Of a DNA stretch of 64,000 nt, positions 53,391-62,438 are shown in pieces (position 1 is the first letter of the stretch; the number at the start of each line of letters is the position of its first letter). Both the position numbers and the translations under genes were made by a program. Under the pieces are notes generated by a model that did not search any database, had not been told where the DNA came from, and saw only the letters and a list, made by a program, of their open reading frames with translations. Source of the DNA: Bin87 sp963665395 (GTDB taxonomy: Bacteria; Chloroflexota; Dehalococcoidia; Lucifugimonadales; UBA3495); assembly GCA_963665395.2 (NCBI GenBank), contig OY762251.1:3968001-4032000 (forward strand), written 5' to 3'.

Positions 53391-54050
53391 TTAGTCGTTG
53401 CCCCGGCCGGGCACGACCCGGTGGCGGTGTTCCGCAATCAGATCGTCCGGGGAGAGCGTCACCAGGGTGTCCAGGTTCGTAACGCTTTCCGGGGTCAGTC
53501 GGAAGCGGTTGAAATGGGGAGGTCGAATCTCCCAGTCGGCCAGTTGCCAATCCGCCGGCGCGGTTCCGGCCAAGGCGTCGGCCAGCGGAACAGGCTGGTA
53601 AGCGCGCCCGTCAAGTCGCGTGGCCCGAGCGCACAGCCACACGTCGCAGCCGTCCGGACCCGGCGCCAGCAGGTAGTGCCAAAAGGCGTGCCAGGGGTTG
53701 GACGCCCAGAACTCCCCTCGCCAGTCGCGCAACGGGTAATCTCCCAACCGGCCGGCGCTCACCATGTCACCCTGGCTCTCGTAACCGGGAAGACTGCCGT
53801 AATGCAGGGTAACGGGAGCCTTGGAATCGTCCCGCAGCGTGGCGCCCTGCGGGGTTCGGGGATCGGGCCCCAGCCGGGAGATGGCGCCGCCGGCGATGAG
53901 CGTCTCCGCGGCCGCCCGGTCGTAGAAGGTTTGCAGCAACCAGCCGACTTCGCCGGGATAGCCGCCCCAGTGGCAGTGGATGGCGCGCCAGCCGGACGGG
54001 GTTCCGTCCTGGTCAAGGTCAACGATTCCGATGATTGCGGGTGTGCTCAT
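53391..54050 (-). CDS. Phage/ICE-type conserved hypothetical protein, paralogue 2
   Basis: A 219-aa protein starting MSTPAIIGIVDLDQDGTPSG, then WRAIHCHWGGYPGEVGWLLQTFYDRAAAETLIAGGAISRLGPDPRTP, the same pattern as paralogue 1 with a longer C-terminus (WASNPWHAFWHYLLAPGPDGCDVWLCA). AGGAGT precedes ATG 54050. The two genes are adjacent on one strand, indicating tandem duplication. Function unknown. Confidence 0.75.
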   Translation of the reverse strand: MSTPAIIGIVDLDQDGTPSGWRAIHCHWGGYPGEVGWLLQTFYDRAAAETLIAGGAISRLGPDPRTPQGATLRDDSKAPVTLHYGSLPGYESQGDMVSAGRLGDYPLRDWRGEFWASNPWHAFWHYLLAPGPDGCDVWLCARATRLDGRAYQPVPLADALAGTAPADWQLADWEIRPPHFNRFRLTPESVTNLDTLVTLSPDDLIAEHRHRVVPGRGND

Positions 54051-54223
54051 GGCGCTACTCCTTGCGTTTGTGGTGTTTTGACGCCCCTCCCAACTTCTGG
54101 GCAAGAGGCGATTGGCAGTGGAACTGCGGGCTGTTCAGGCATAGGGCGGGGAACCTTTACTGCCTTCAATAAGCCCGGCTGATATTCAAGGGTGCGTGGT
54201 ATCCTTGAATAAGGAATTGATCT

Positions 54224-55495
54224 ATGGCCCATTTGGAAGAACGAACCTGGGAAGGAAACTTCGCCGGACTGACCCGCCGCGACCGCCGGCCCTGCCGGTA
54301 CTCGGTCTATCTCCCCGACCGGCTGGCCCACCGGAGCTTCGCGCTGGACGGCGACGTGGCCGCGGACGTGGCCGACGCCGAAGCCAACCTGGTGCGGCTG
54401 AACGCGACGGCAACTGCCCTGACCAACACCGAAGCCCTGGCCCGGTTGCTGCTGCGCGCCGAGTCGGTGGCGTCCTCGCGCATCGAGGGTCTGGTGGTTG
54501 GCGCCAGGCGACTGCTGCGCGCCGACGCGGCGCGTCAGCTGGGAGTGGAAGTCTTGGATGGAACGGCCAATGAGATTCTGGCGAACATTGACGCCATGGC
54601 CTGGGGCGTGGCGTCGGTGGAACCGGGAGGGTCCATCACCATCGAAACCGTCCTGGAGGTTCACCGGCGACTGCTGGCCGGCAGCCGGCTGGAAGAGCAC
54701 GGCGGCAATTTGCGGTCGGTGCAGAACTGGATTGGCGGCAGCGGCTACAACCCCTGCTCCGCCGAATTCGTGCCGCCCCCGCCTGAGGACGTGCCCGACC
54801 TGCTGGACGATCTGCTGGATTTCTGCAACGACGACGGGTTGCCGACTCTGGCCCAGGCGGCCATCGCCCACGCTCAGTTTGAAACCATCCATCCCTTCGT
54901 GGACGGCAACGGTCGCACCGGGCGGGCGCTGATCCACCTGGTGCTGCGTCGCCGCGGCATTGCGGAGCATTTTCTGCCGCCGACCTCCCTGATACTGGCC
55001 ACCTGGGCGGACGACTACGTAGCTGGCCTGACGGTTACTCGCTACGTGGGCGACCCCGCGTCGAAAGCCGCCCATGCGGGCATCAACCGTTGGGTGGCGC
55101 GGTTCGCCGGAGCCTGCCGCCGGGCGGTGGCCGACGCGAGATGGTTTGAGGAACAAGTCGGCAGCCTCCAACAGGATTGGCGGGAACGGGCCGGCAATCC
55201 GCGTCAGGGTTCGACGACGCAACTGCTCATCGGGGCGTTGCCGGGCGCGCCGGTACTCACTACAGCTACCGCGGCCGAACTTACCGGACGTTCCTTTCAG
55301 GCAGCCAATCAAGCGATTAACCGCCTCGTTGAGAGCGGCGTATTGGCTCAGGTCAACGTGGGGCGGCGCAACCGCGCCTTTGAAGCGCCGGAACTCATTG
55401 ACGCCTTCACCGCGTTGGAGCGGCGGATGGCCAGCCCCTTGGGGGATACGTTGGTTTCCGAGCCGACCCGCAACGCGCCACGCCGGCCAGGCTGA
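54224..55495 (+). CDS. Fic family protein (AMPylase)
   Basis: A 423-aa Fic protein. The catalytic motif is HPFVDGNGRTGRA with H223. The inhibitory motif SVASSRIEG sits N-terminal (S84-E88), placing it in class II with intramolecular inhibition by Glu88. A DUF4172-like N-terminal segment and a C-terminal winged-helix (TTATAAELTGRSFQAANQAINRLVESGVLAQVNVGRRNRAF) complete the usual layout. It should transfer AMP or another nucleotide to a protein hydroxyl. It converges on the kinase gene, separated by a strong hairpin. Confidence 0.92.
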   Translation: MAHLEERTWEGNFAGLTRRDRRPCRYSVYLPDRLAHRSFALDGDVAADVADAEANLVRLNATATALTNTEALARLLLRAESVASSRIEGLVVGARRLLRADAARQLGVEVLDGTANEILANIDAMAWGVASVEPGGSITIETVLEVHRRLLAGSRLEEHGGNLRSVQNWIGGSGYNPCSAEFVPPPPEDVPDLLDDLLDFCNDDGLPTLAQAAIAHAQFETIHPFVDGNGRTGRALIHLVLRRRGIAEHFLPPTSLILATWADDYVAGLTVTRYVGDPASKAAHAGINRWVARFAGACRRAVADARWFEEQVGSLQQDWRERAGNPRQGSTTQLLIGALPGAPVLTTATAAELTGRSFQAANQAINRLVESGVLAQVNVGRRNRAFEAPELIDAFTALERRMASPLGDTLVSEPTRNAPRRPG

Positions 55496-55524
55496 CCTTT
55501 GAGGGTGGACTTGGATCCAAGAAA

Positions 55525-55546
55525 CGGGGCCGGGCCCCCGGCCCCG
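55525..55546. terminator. GC-rich hairpin between convergent genes
   Basis: CGGGGCCGGG and CCCGGCCCCG pair perfectly around two bases. No T-run follows, but the placement between convergent Fic and kinase genes suits a bidirectional terminator. Confidence 0.55.
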
Positions 55547-55600
55547 GCAATCGGCCGTTTCACCCTGTTGAGAAAAATTCGCTAAAACGCCGGCCGTTGA

Positions 55601-57997
55601 CTATGGACCGCTCTCCCCGGCTCCGGCCTGCGGAGCGTCGGCTTCGGCCATGCGGTAGCCGACCTGGGGCACGGCGAAGATCCAGGTGGGGTCGCCGGCG
55701 TCCTCGCCCAGCTTGCGGCGCAGCCGGAGCAGCAGACTGCGCAGCCCCCGCATATCGCCCTTGCCGGGTTCCCAGACTTGCTGCAACACCTGCTCGTGGG
55801 TCAGCGTCCGACCCGCGTTGATGGACAGGGCGCGGAGCAGGTCGTACTCCTTGGCGGTGAGTTTCACCCGCCGGCCGGACCGGGTGACACGACGCTGGGC
55901 GTAGTCCACGGCGAGATCCCCCCGGACGTAGGGTTCGGAGGGCTCGGTCCAGTTCGGCCCGGCCGACATCCGCAGGGCCACCCCAATCCGGGCCACCAGT
56001 TCCGTGGGGGAAAAGGGCTTGACGATATAGTCCACGGCGCCCATCTCCAAGGCACGGGCAATCACCTGGTCGCCGCCATAGGCGGAGAGAAAGACCACCG
56101 GCGCCCGGGAAACGGCGGACAAATCCCGCATCAACTCGATGCCGTCGGCGCCGGGCAGCATCATGTCCAGCAGTATCAGGTGGGGCCGCTCCTCGGCCAC
56201 GAGGCGGAGGACCTCCTGCGGCTCGGCGGTTACGACGGGTCGGTAGCCGGCTTCGGAGAGGATGTTCCGCACCTGCCACAGCGTCTGCGGGTCGTCGTCC
56301 ACCACCAGGACAGGCTGATCGTCTTGCCGCTCCCCCCGCCTGGGCCGACCCCGGCGTGAGAGGACGGGAGCGGCGGCCTCAACCGCGGTGGGCAGGGTGA
56401 AGGTGAACCGGGCGCCCAGACCCGGCCCGCCGCTCTCGGCCCGGATGCGCCCACCGTGGGCCTCCACGATGCCCTTGCAGACCACCAGGCCCAGGCCGGT
56501 ATCGCCGCCCCGGTGGTCGCTCCCGCTGCCTTCAAACCGGCGGAACAGGCCCGGCAGTTGCTCCGCGGGGATGCCCCGTCCGGCGTCAGCCACCGAGATC
56601 GCCACCTGGCCGCCCTCCCACGCCGCGGCTACCCGGATCGGCGATGCCTCCGGCGAGTGGCGGGCCGCGTTGGACAGCAGGTTGACGATGACCTGGACGA
56701 TGCGCCGCCGGTCTGCCATCACCGGCGGCAGGTCAGGCTCCAGTTCAATCTCCAGGACGTTTCCGCTCCCGCCGCTGATGAAGGTGTTGCGGGCCCGGTC
56801 CACCAGCGCAGTCACTTCCGTCGGCTCGGGACTGGCCGGCAGCGTCCCGGTCTCGATGCGCGCCACGTCCAGCAGGTCGCCGATCAGGTTGCGCATGGTT
56901 TCCGCCTGGTCAATGATGATGCGCTGGAACTGGCCCAGCTCGGCGGGATCCAGCTCCGACGCCGAGTTCAGCACTGTGGTGGCCGAGCCCAGTATAGAAG
57001 TCAGGGGAGCGCGCAGTTCGTGGCTAACCATGCCCAGGAAGTCGGCGCGCAGCCGCGCCTGCTCATCCAGAGGCGTCAGGTCCTGGAGCGTCACCACGAA
57101 AGATTCCACTGCTCCGTCCTGGTCACGGATGGGCGTGGCGTTGAGCAGGGCGGCCACGCTGCGGCCGTCGGGAACACTGAGGGTGATCTCCTCGGCCCGT
57201 ACCGTCTCGCCGGCGCTCATCATCTCGGCCAGGGGCCATTCTTGCAGGGAGACCTCCTGACCGTCGGCGCGGCGGCAGGTGAGGGTCTCCAGGAACTTCT
57301 CCGGCCGTTGGTCCGCATCCATCAGGCCCGCCACGATGCGCAGCGCCTCCCGGTTGAAGGACGCCGGCGCGCCGGTCCGGGCGTCGAAGACCACCACTCC
57401 CACGGGGGCGGTTTCCACCAGGGTCTCCAGGGCGGCCCGGGCCCGCCGTTCTTCCCGGTGCTGCCGCGCGTTGGCGATGGCCAGGGCGGCCGGCGCGGCG
57501 AACATCACCAGGGTCTCCTCGTCCTCGCGGCTGAACTCCGGGCCGGGGTCGCCATGAGCGATGTGAATGCTGCCCACCCGGCGGTTGCGATGCCGGATCG
57601 GAACCGCCATGAAGGAACTCATGGGGGTGGGCGGCGCTAACTCGGGCAGGCCCAGGGCGCGGACGTGGCCGGCGAAGTCCGCCACCCGCCAGGGTTCGCC
57701 GATGGCGTTGACGTACTCGAAAAGCTCCGGTCCTCCCGGCATTTCCCACAGCTGCTGGGCTTCTTCCGGGGAGAGGCCGGAGGCCAGAAAGTCGTCCATC
57801 CGGCCGGCGTCGTCCAGGGTGGTCAGCACGCCGTACCGGGCACCGGTCAACGCCCGGGCGCTGTCCAACACCCTCTGCAACACCTCGTTCAGCTCCAGGC
57901 CGTCGCTAATCAGGAGGTTGGCCTCGCCCAAGCGGGTCAAACGGTCCAGCAGGGCCGGCGCCTGACGGTCGCGGTCTTCGGATTCCGTGTATGCCAT
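55601..57997 (-). CDS. Single-chain hybrid: GAF-PAS sensor histidine kinase, receiver and OmpR-type DNA-binding domain
   Basis: A 798-aa protein. Order: GAF (about 20-180, VLDSARALTGARYGVLTTLD), PAS-like (about 200-310), HisKA with phospho-His in GMVSHELRAPLTSILGS, HATPase_c (VIVNLLSNAARHSPE; DAGRGIP; GSDHRGGDTGLGLVVCKGIVEAHGG), receiver (VLVVDDDPQTLWQVRN with phosphoacceptor in LILLDMMLPG) and a C-terminal winged helix (RSGRRVKLTAKEYDLLRALSINAGRTLTHEQVLQQVW). Kinase and its transcription-factor output are thus one polypeptide. It lacks membrane segments, so it senses a cytoplasmic signal. ATG 57997 is chosen because the upstream extension lies in the shared promoter region. It is divergent from the FN3 gene at 58151. 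Confidence 0.9.
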   Translation of the reverse strand: MAYTESEDRDRQAPALLDRLTRLGEANLLISDGLELNEVLQRVLDSARALTGARYGVLTTLDDAGRMDDFLASGLSPEEAQQLWEMPGGPELFEYVNAIGEPWRVADFAGHVRALGLPELAPPTPMSSFMAVPIRHRNRRVGSIHIAHGDPGPEFSREDEETLVMFAAPAALAIANARQHREERRARAALETLVETAPVGVVVFDARTGAPASFNREALRIVAGLMDADQRPEKFLETLTCRRADGQEVSLQEWPLAEMMSAGETVRAEEITLSVPDGRSVAALLNATPIRDQDGAVESFVVTLQDLTPLDEQARLRADFLGMVSHELRAPLTSILGSATTVLNSASELDPAELGQFQRIIIDQAETMRNLIGDLLDVARIETGTLPASPEPTEVTALVDRARNTFISGGSGNVLEIELEPDLPPVMADRRRIVQVIVNLLSNAARHSPEASPIRVAAAWEGGQVAISVADAGRGIPAEQLPGLFRRFEGSGSDHRGGDTGLGLVVCKGIVEAHGGRIRAESGGPGLGARFTFTLPTAVEAAAPVLSRRGRPRRGERQDDQPVLVVDDDPQTLWQVRNILSEAGYRPVVTAEPQEVLRLVAEERPHLILLDMMLPGADGIELMRDLSAVSRAPVVFLSAYGGDQVIARALEMGAVDYIVKPFSPTELVARIGVALRMSAGPNWTEPSEPYVRGDLAVDYAQRRVTRSGRRVKLTAKEYDLLRALSINAGRTLTHEQVLQQVWEPGKGDMRGLRSLLLRLRRKLGEDAGDPTWIFAVPQVGYRMAEADAPQAGAGESGP

Positions 57998-58024
57998 CTC
58001 ATCACCTGGCGGTTGTCGCGCCGG

Positions 58025-58160
58025 CCTGCCGGCGAACGGCGCCAAATTAAACTCACCATAATATAACCCAAAATTAGCCTGTTTATCACTCTCTATAATC
58101 GGCTTGGCAGGTACAATTTGACGGCTACATATATTCTGAGGTAAGCCCGGATGAACGGAC
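58025..58160 (+). promoter_or_regulatory. Promoter and leader shared by the two FN3 genes, copy 1
   Basis: Bases 58025-58160 match 62264-62400 nearly throughout, including CGCCAAATTAAACTCACCAT, TATAAT at 58094-58099, GGTACAATTTGA and GGCTACATATATTC. On the other strand the same interval is the upstream region of the kinase gene. No clear -35 was seen, so an activator may be needed. Confidence 0.65.
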
Positions 58161-61100
58161 AAGGCATTTTTGGATGGACGCGCGCGGCGGTGGCGGCAAC
58201 CGCCTTGCTTGGACTGCTGGCGGTGGCCGCCATGGCTATCTTACTCTGGCAGCCGGCGCCGGCGCTGGCCCAATCCCCGCCGGACGCGGTGGGCAGCATT
58301 ACCCTGACCCGCAGCGGCTCAACGCTCACCGTCAGCTGGAACGCCGTTGACGGCGCTGCCAAGTACCACGCCCTCTATCAAGCCGATGGCGCCGGCGACT
58401 GGCTGCCTCCCATCCCTGACTACACGAACATCACCGCTACCAGTTTCACCTTCGACATCGACAGCGGCAAGTCCTACGTCGTCGGCATCCGCGCCGGCAA
58501 CGAGCACGGCTGGGGGCCGTGGACCGACTCCCCGGCCAGCAATCCCCCGTTGCCGGCCGCCGTGGGCAGCATTGCCCTGACCCGCAACGGCTCAACGCTG
58601 ACCGTCAGCTGGAACGCCGTCGATGGCGCCGCCAAGTATCACGCGCTCTATCAAGCCGACGGCGCCGGCGACTGGCTGCCCCCCATCCCCGACTACCAGA
58701 ACATCACCGCTACCAGCTTCAGTTTCAACATTGACAGCAGCAAGTCTTACGTCGTGGGCGTGCGCGCCGGCAACTCCGCCGGTTGGGGCCCCTGGACCGA
58801 CTCCCCGGCCAGCCAGCCCCCGCGGCCGCCTGCGGTGGGCAGCATTACCCTGACCCGCAGCGACGGAACGCTGAGCGTCAGTTGGAACGCCGTCAGCAGC
58901 GCCACCAAGTATCACGCCCTTTATCAGGCCGACGGCGGCGGCGACTGGCTGCCGCCCATTGCCGACTACAAGGACATCACCGCCACCGGCTTTACCTTCA
59001 ACGTTGACAACGGCAAGTCCTACGTCGTGGGCGTCCGCGCCGGCAACAGCGCCGGCTGGGGGCCTTGGACCGACTCCCCCGCCAGCGGCCCGTACACTCC
59101 GCCCACTCCTACTCCCACTCCGACACCCGAGCCGGAACCGCCGGCCACGCCTGCCGGTCTCACTGCGACGCCGGGCGACGGCAGCATTACCCTGGCCTGG
59201 GATGACCCTGGCGACTCCACCATCACAGGCTACGAGTACAACGTCAACCGCAACGACACCGGCACGGGCAACTTCAGCGGTTGGAGCGCGTGGACGGCCA
59301 TCGCGGGCAGCGGCGCGGACACCGTCTCCCACACGTTCACCGGCCTGGTCAACGGGCGCGAGTACCGCTACCACCTGCGGGCGGTGAACGCGCAGGGCGC
59401 GGGGGCGGCAGCCCCCAACGCGCCGCCGTGGTTCGTCTCCGCCGTTCCCGTGGTCCCGCCGGTCACGCTCACCGCGAACGAGGTCACCACGACCACGGCC
59501 ACCGTGGCCATCGGCAACTGGAGCGGCGCGTGGCACTACCGGGCGTCCGGCGGCAGCGGCGGCGCCTCCGGCGCAGGCGCGGCGTCCTCCGGCGACAACG
59601 GCGACTGCGCCGGCCCGGTACAGGGTTCGCAGACGACCATCACCGGCCTCGACCCGAACAGCAGCTACACCATCAACGCCTACGCGGACGCCTGCGGCGG
59701 CGCGGCGATGGCCAGCGAGGAGTTCGCCACCATCCAGTCCAGTACGCTCACCCTCGAGCGCCTCTACGGAACCTCGGCCGTCCTTGGATTCGCGTCGCAG
59801 GCGTCCCACTGGCGCTATCAGGCAGACACCGGCCCGCACACGACCTGCTCGGGGAGCCTGACAATTGTAAAAGACGCGCACCTCGGCGGTCTCACGCCGC
59901 TCACGCAATACACCTACCGGGCGTACACCGACGCCAACTGCGCGAACGAGGCCGCCAGCGTCACCTTTACCACGCTGCGGGCGGACCTGGCCGTGAGCAA
60001 CCTCACCGCCGGGAGCGTCACGCTCACCCCCAACCCCGCGCACTGGCCGGGCAACTACTGGCTGAGGGGCGACACGGCCACCGTGAACGTCTGCCACGGG
60101 CCCTACACGGGCAGCGCGAGCGTCGGCGGCCTGCTGCCGCGTAGTTCTTTCGATTTTGAGATGCACAGCACGTCGAGCTGCAACGACAGCCCCCACCTCG
60201 GCTACGCCGAGTTCATCCCGCCGTACGCGACGCTGACCGCCACGCACGTCTCGGCCAACAGCGCGACGCTGGAGCTGGGCGGCTGGACGCAGCGCGAGTG
60301 GTACTACCGGCGTACCGAGCCGTCCGGCGACAATACCTGCCACACGAAGAGCGCCGGCGACACCACCATCACGCTGACGGGCCTCCAGCCGAACACGCAG
60401 TACGCCTACTGGGCGCACCGGAACAGCAACTGCGCCGCCGAGAACTCCCTGCGTTCGACCGGCGCGCCGGGGATCACGTTCAGCACGGTGAGCATGGCGG
60501 CGTCGGAGCCGGGCGCGACGACGGCGACGATCACGCTCAACGGGGGGCATCACGGCCAGCCGTGGTGGTACGCCGAGACCGCCATGAACCCGTCGCACTC
60601 GGACGGTCAGCCATTGCAAGGCAACTGCCACTACGGCGGCGTATCGAAGAGCGGGGGCTCGCCCGTCGTCGTCAGCGGCCTCGTGCCCGGCAACGGGAAC
60701 TCGTCCAAGCCCTACACGTTCACGGCGTACAGCGACGCCGACTGCACCCCCGCCCGCGCGATGGGCAGCGTGAACGCGAGCACCCTGTCGCCCACGCTCA
60801 GCGCGAACACGCTCAGCGGGGGCGGGGCGCGGCTCACCCTGGGCAACTGGGGCGCGAACGACCCGGACTGGCACTACCGCGCCAACGTCGTCGTGCCCGG
60901 CTCCGGGAACATCGTCCTGCACGGCCCGGACGGCTGCAACGCGGCGGCGAGCGGGGCGCTCCAGGCCGACATCGCGAGCCTCCCGCCGCTGGTCGGGTAC
61001 GGGGCATACTACATCTTCACCGCCTACTCGGCGAGCGGCTGCCACTACTCGAAGGTGGCGGCGTCCGCCCTGCTGGGCGGGCCGCGCGACAACCCCTCGC

Positions 61101-62083
61101 TCACCGCGTCCAACGTCACCTCCAACGGCGCGACTCTGGTCATCGCCGACTACCCGGGGACGTGGTACTACAAGGCGACCGCCGGGCCGCACACGACTTG
61201 CCAGGGCCCGGTCCACGCGGCCACCGAGGCGCTTACCGGCCTCGCGGCGGGCACGTCGTACACCTACTCGGCCTACAGCGACTCCACCTGCGCGACGGGG
61301 AACCTGCTGGCGACGGCGGCGGCGTTCACCACGCCCGTGTCGCTCACCGCGTCCAGCATCACCGCGACGACGGCGACGCTGACCATCGCGGGCTACAGCG
61401 GCAACTGGTACTACAAGCACACGAACACCGGCGCGACCTGCGACGGACCCGTCAGCACGACGACTAAAGACCTGACCAGCCTCACGGCGGGCACGTCGTA
61501 CACCTACTCGGCCTACAGCGACAGCGCCTGCAACACCCTGCTGGTGACGGCGGCGGCGTTCACCACGCCCAGCCTCACCGCCAGCGACATCGGCGGCGAC
61601 AACGGCAACGCCACGCTGACTTTCAATCAGAGCTACGCCTGGTGGTACAAGCGCACCAGCGGCGGCGACGACCAGTGCTACAGCGTCGCCGCCGGCACGA
61701 CCACCGCCACCGTGTCCAGCCTGACCGGGAACACGTCGTACACCTACAAGGCTTACGACAAGGCGGAATGCAACAGCGCGGATGAGATCGCGTCGGTGAC
61801 GTTCCGCACCATCGGCTTCACCAACTCGAACGTCGGGCATGGCAGCGCCACGCTGAATATCTCGGACTGGGCCGGCGACTGGTGGTTCAAGCAGACGAAC
61901 CCCACCGGCACCGGTGATCCCTATTGCCGCAAGGTGGATGCAGGCACGACCGGCGCCCTCGCCGCAGGTCTGCATCCGGGCACGTCCTACACCTTCAAGG
62001 CGTACATCAAGTCCGACTGCGCCAACGCGGTGGGGACAACAACGTTCACGACGACTACTGCGCAGCCGCCGAATAATCCCTAG
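58151..62083 (+). CDS. Exported fibronectin type III repeat protein
   Basis: 1,310 aa. Residues 1-41 are a signal peptide (basic start, hydrophobic AAVAATALLGLLAVAAMAIL, cleavage likely after ALA). Three FN3 domains of 91 aa (about 46-315) are nearly identical. A Pro/Thr linker (PYTPPTPTPTPTPEPEPPAT) and a fourth FN3 follow. The rest, about 430-1,300, consists of ~11 repeats of ~80 aa with the frame TLT--G-W-YK--------C-GPV----L-GL--GTSYTY-AYSD--C------FTT, each with a Cys pair. No sortase or membrane anchor is seen, so it is probably secreted or loosely attached. ATG 58151 is preceded by GAGGTAAG. It shares its leader with the next FN3 gene. Confidence 0.88.
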   Translation: MNGQGIFGWTRAAVAATALLGLLAVAAMAILLWQPAPALAQSPPDAVGSITLTRSGSTLTVSWNAVDGAAKYHALYQADGAGDWLPPIPDYTNITATSFTFDIDSGKSYVVGIRAGNEHGWGPWTDSPASNPPLPAAVGSIALTRNGSTLTVSWNAVDGAAKYHALYQADGAGDWLPPIPDYQNITATSFSFNIDSSKSYVVGVRAGNSAGWGPWTDSPASQPPRPPAVGSITLTRSDGTLSVSWNAVSSATKYHALYQADGGGDWLPPIADYKDITATGFTFNVDNGKSYVVGVRAGNSAGWGPWTDSPASGPYTPPTPTPTPTPEPEPPATPAGLTATPGDGSITLAWDDPGDSTITGYEYNVNRNDTGTGNFSGWSAWTAIAGSGADTVSHTFTGLVNGREYRYHLRAVNAQGAGAAAPNAPPWFVSAVPVVPPVTLTANEVTTTTATVAIGNWSGAWHYRASGGSGGASGAGAASSGDNGDCAGPVQGSQTTITGLDPNSSYTINAYADACGGAAMASEEFATIQSSTLTLERLYGTSAVLGFASQASHWRYQADTGPHTTCSGSLTIVKDAHLGGLTPLTQYTYRAYTDANCANEAASVTFTTLRADLAVSNLTAGSVTLTPNPAHWPGNYWLRGDTATVNVCHGPYTGSASVGGLLPRSSFDFEMHSTSSCNDSPHLGYAEFIPPYATLTATHVSANSATLELGGWTQREWYYRRTEPSGDNTCHTKSAGDTTITLTGLQPNTQYAYWAHRNSNCAAENSLRSTGAPGITFSTVSMAASEPGATTATITLNGGHHGQPWWYAETAMNPSHSDGQPLQGNCHYGGVSKSGGSPVVVSGLVPGNGNSSKPYTFTAYSDADCTPARAMGSVNASTLSPTLSANTLSGGGARLTLGNWGANDPDWHYRANVVVPGSGNIVLHGPDGCNAAASGALQADIASLPPLVGYGAYYIFTAYSASGCHYSKVAASALLGGPRDNPSLTASNVTSNGATLVIADYPGTWYYKATAGPHTTCQGPVHAATEALTGLAAGTSYTYSAYSDSTCATGNLLATAAAFTTPVSLTASSITATTATLTIAGYSGNWYYKHTNTGATCDGPVSTTTKDLTSLTAGTSYTYSAYSDSACNTLLVTAAAFTTPSLTASDIGGDNGNATLTFNQSYAWWYKRTSGGDDQCYSVAAGTTTATVSSLTGNTSYTYKAYDKAECNSADEIASVTFRTIGFTNSNVGHGSATLNISDWAGDWWFKQTNPTGTGDPYCRKVDAGTTGALAAGLHPGTSYTFKAYIKSDCANAVGTTTFTTTTAQPPNNP
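58287..59105 (+). repeat. Three tandem 273-bp repeats encoding FN3 domains
   Basis: Units start at about 58287, 58560 and 58833 with GTGGGCAGCATT(A/G)CCCTGACC and preserve frame (91 codons). They are closely similar along their whole length, indicating recent duplication or ongoing homogenisation. Confidence 0.9.
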
Positions 62084-62263
62084 GCGTCAGCATCAGGATT
62101 TTTGGGCCCAGTATCAAGTACGGGGCGACGGGATTGGTACGGGGCGACGGGACTTGCGGGATTGGGTTGGCTGCTGCGCGCAGCGCCCAATCCTGCCAAT
62201 CCTTAACTGAACTGGTCTCCCTGGAAGGTACTGGCGCTTGGTCGAGGTTGTATCTGTGGTCAA
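62084..62263. other. Intergenic stretch with a stem-loop after the first FN3 gene
   Basis: Holds a tandem GTACGGGGCGACGGGA (about 62119 and 62138) and a hairpin GGATTGGG/CCCAATCC (62159-62193) that may act as a terminator, though no T-run follows. No gene is seen. Confidence 0.5.
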
Positions 62264-62400
62264 CCTGCCGGCGAACTGCGCCAAATTAAACTCACCATAA
62301 TATAACCCAAAATGGACGTGTTTGTCACTCCTTATAATCGGCTTGGTGGGTACAATTTGAATGGCTACATATATTCGGGGGTAATCCGGGATGACCGGTC
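62264..62400 (+). promoter_or_regulatory. Promoter and leader shared by the two FN3 genes, copy 2
   Basis: Near-copy of 58025-58160, with TATAAT at 62333-62338. The counterpart of the first gene's start codon is ATG 62391, but here it opens only MTGQM before TAG. The real start appears to be 62439. Confidence 0.65.
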
Positions 62401-62438
62401 AAATGTAGTTCCCTGAGGCAGCACACGGAGGTTTGCCC

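Noticed and set aside
58592..61975. 1,127-aa open frame on the minus strand
   Set aside because: Antisense to the FN3 gene. The plus strand has the signal peptide, RBS and repeat structure; the minus reading is Arg/Gly/Ala-rich noise from the same repeats.
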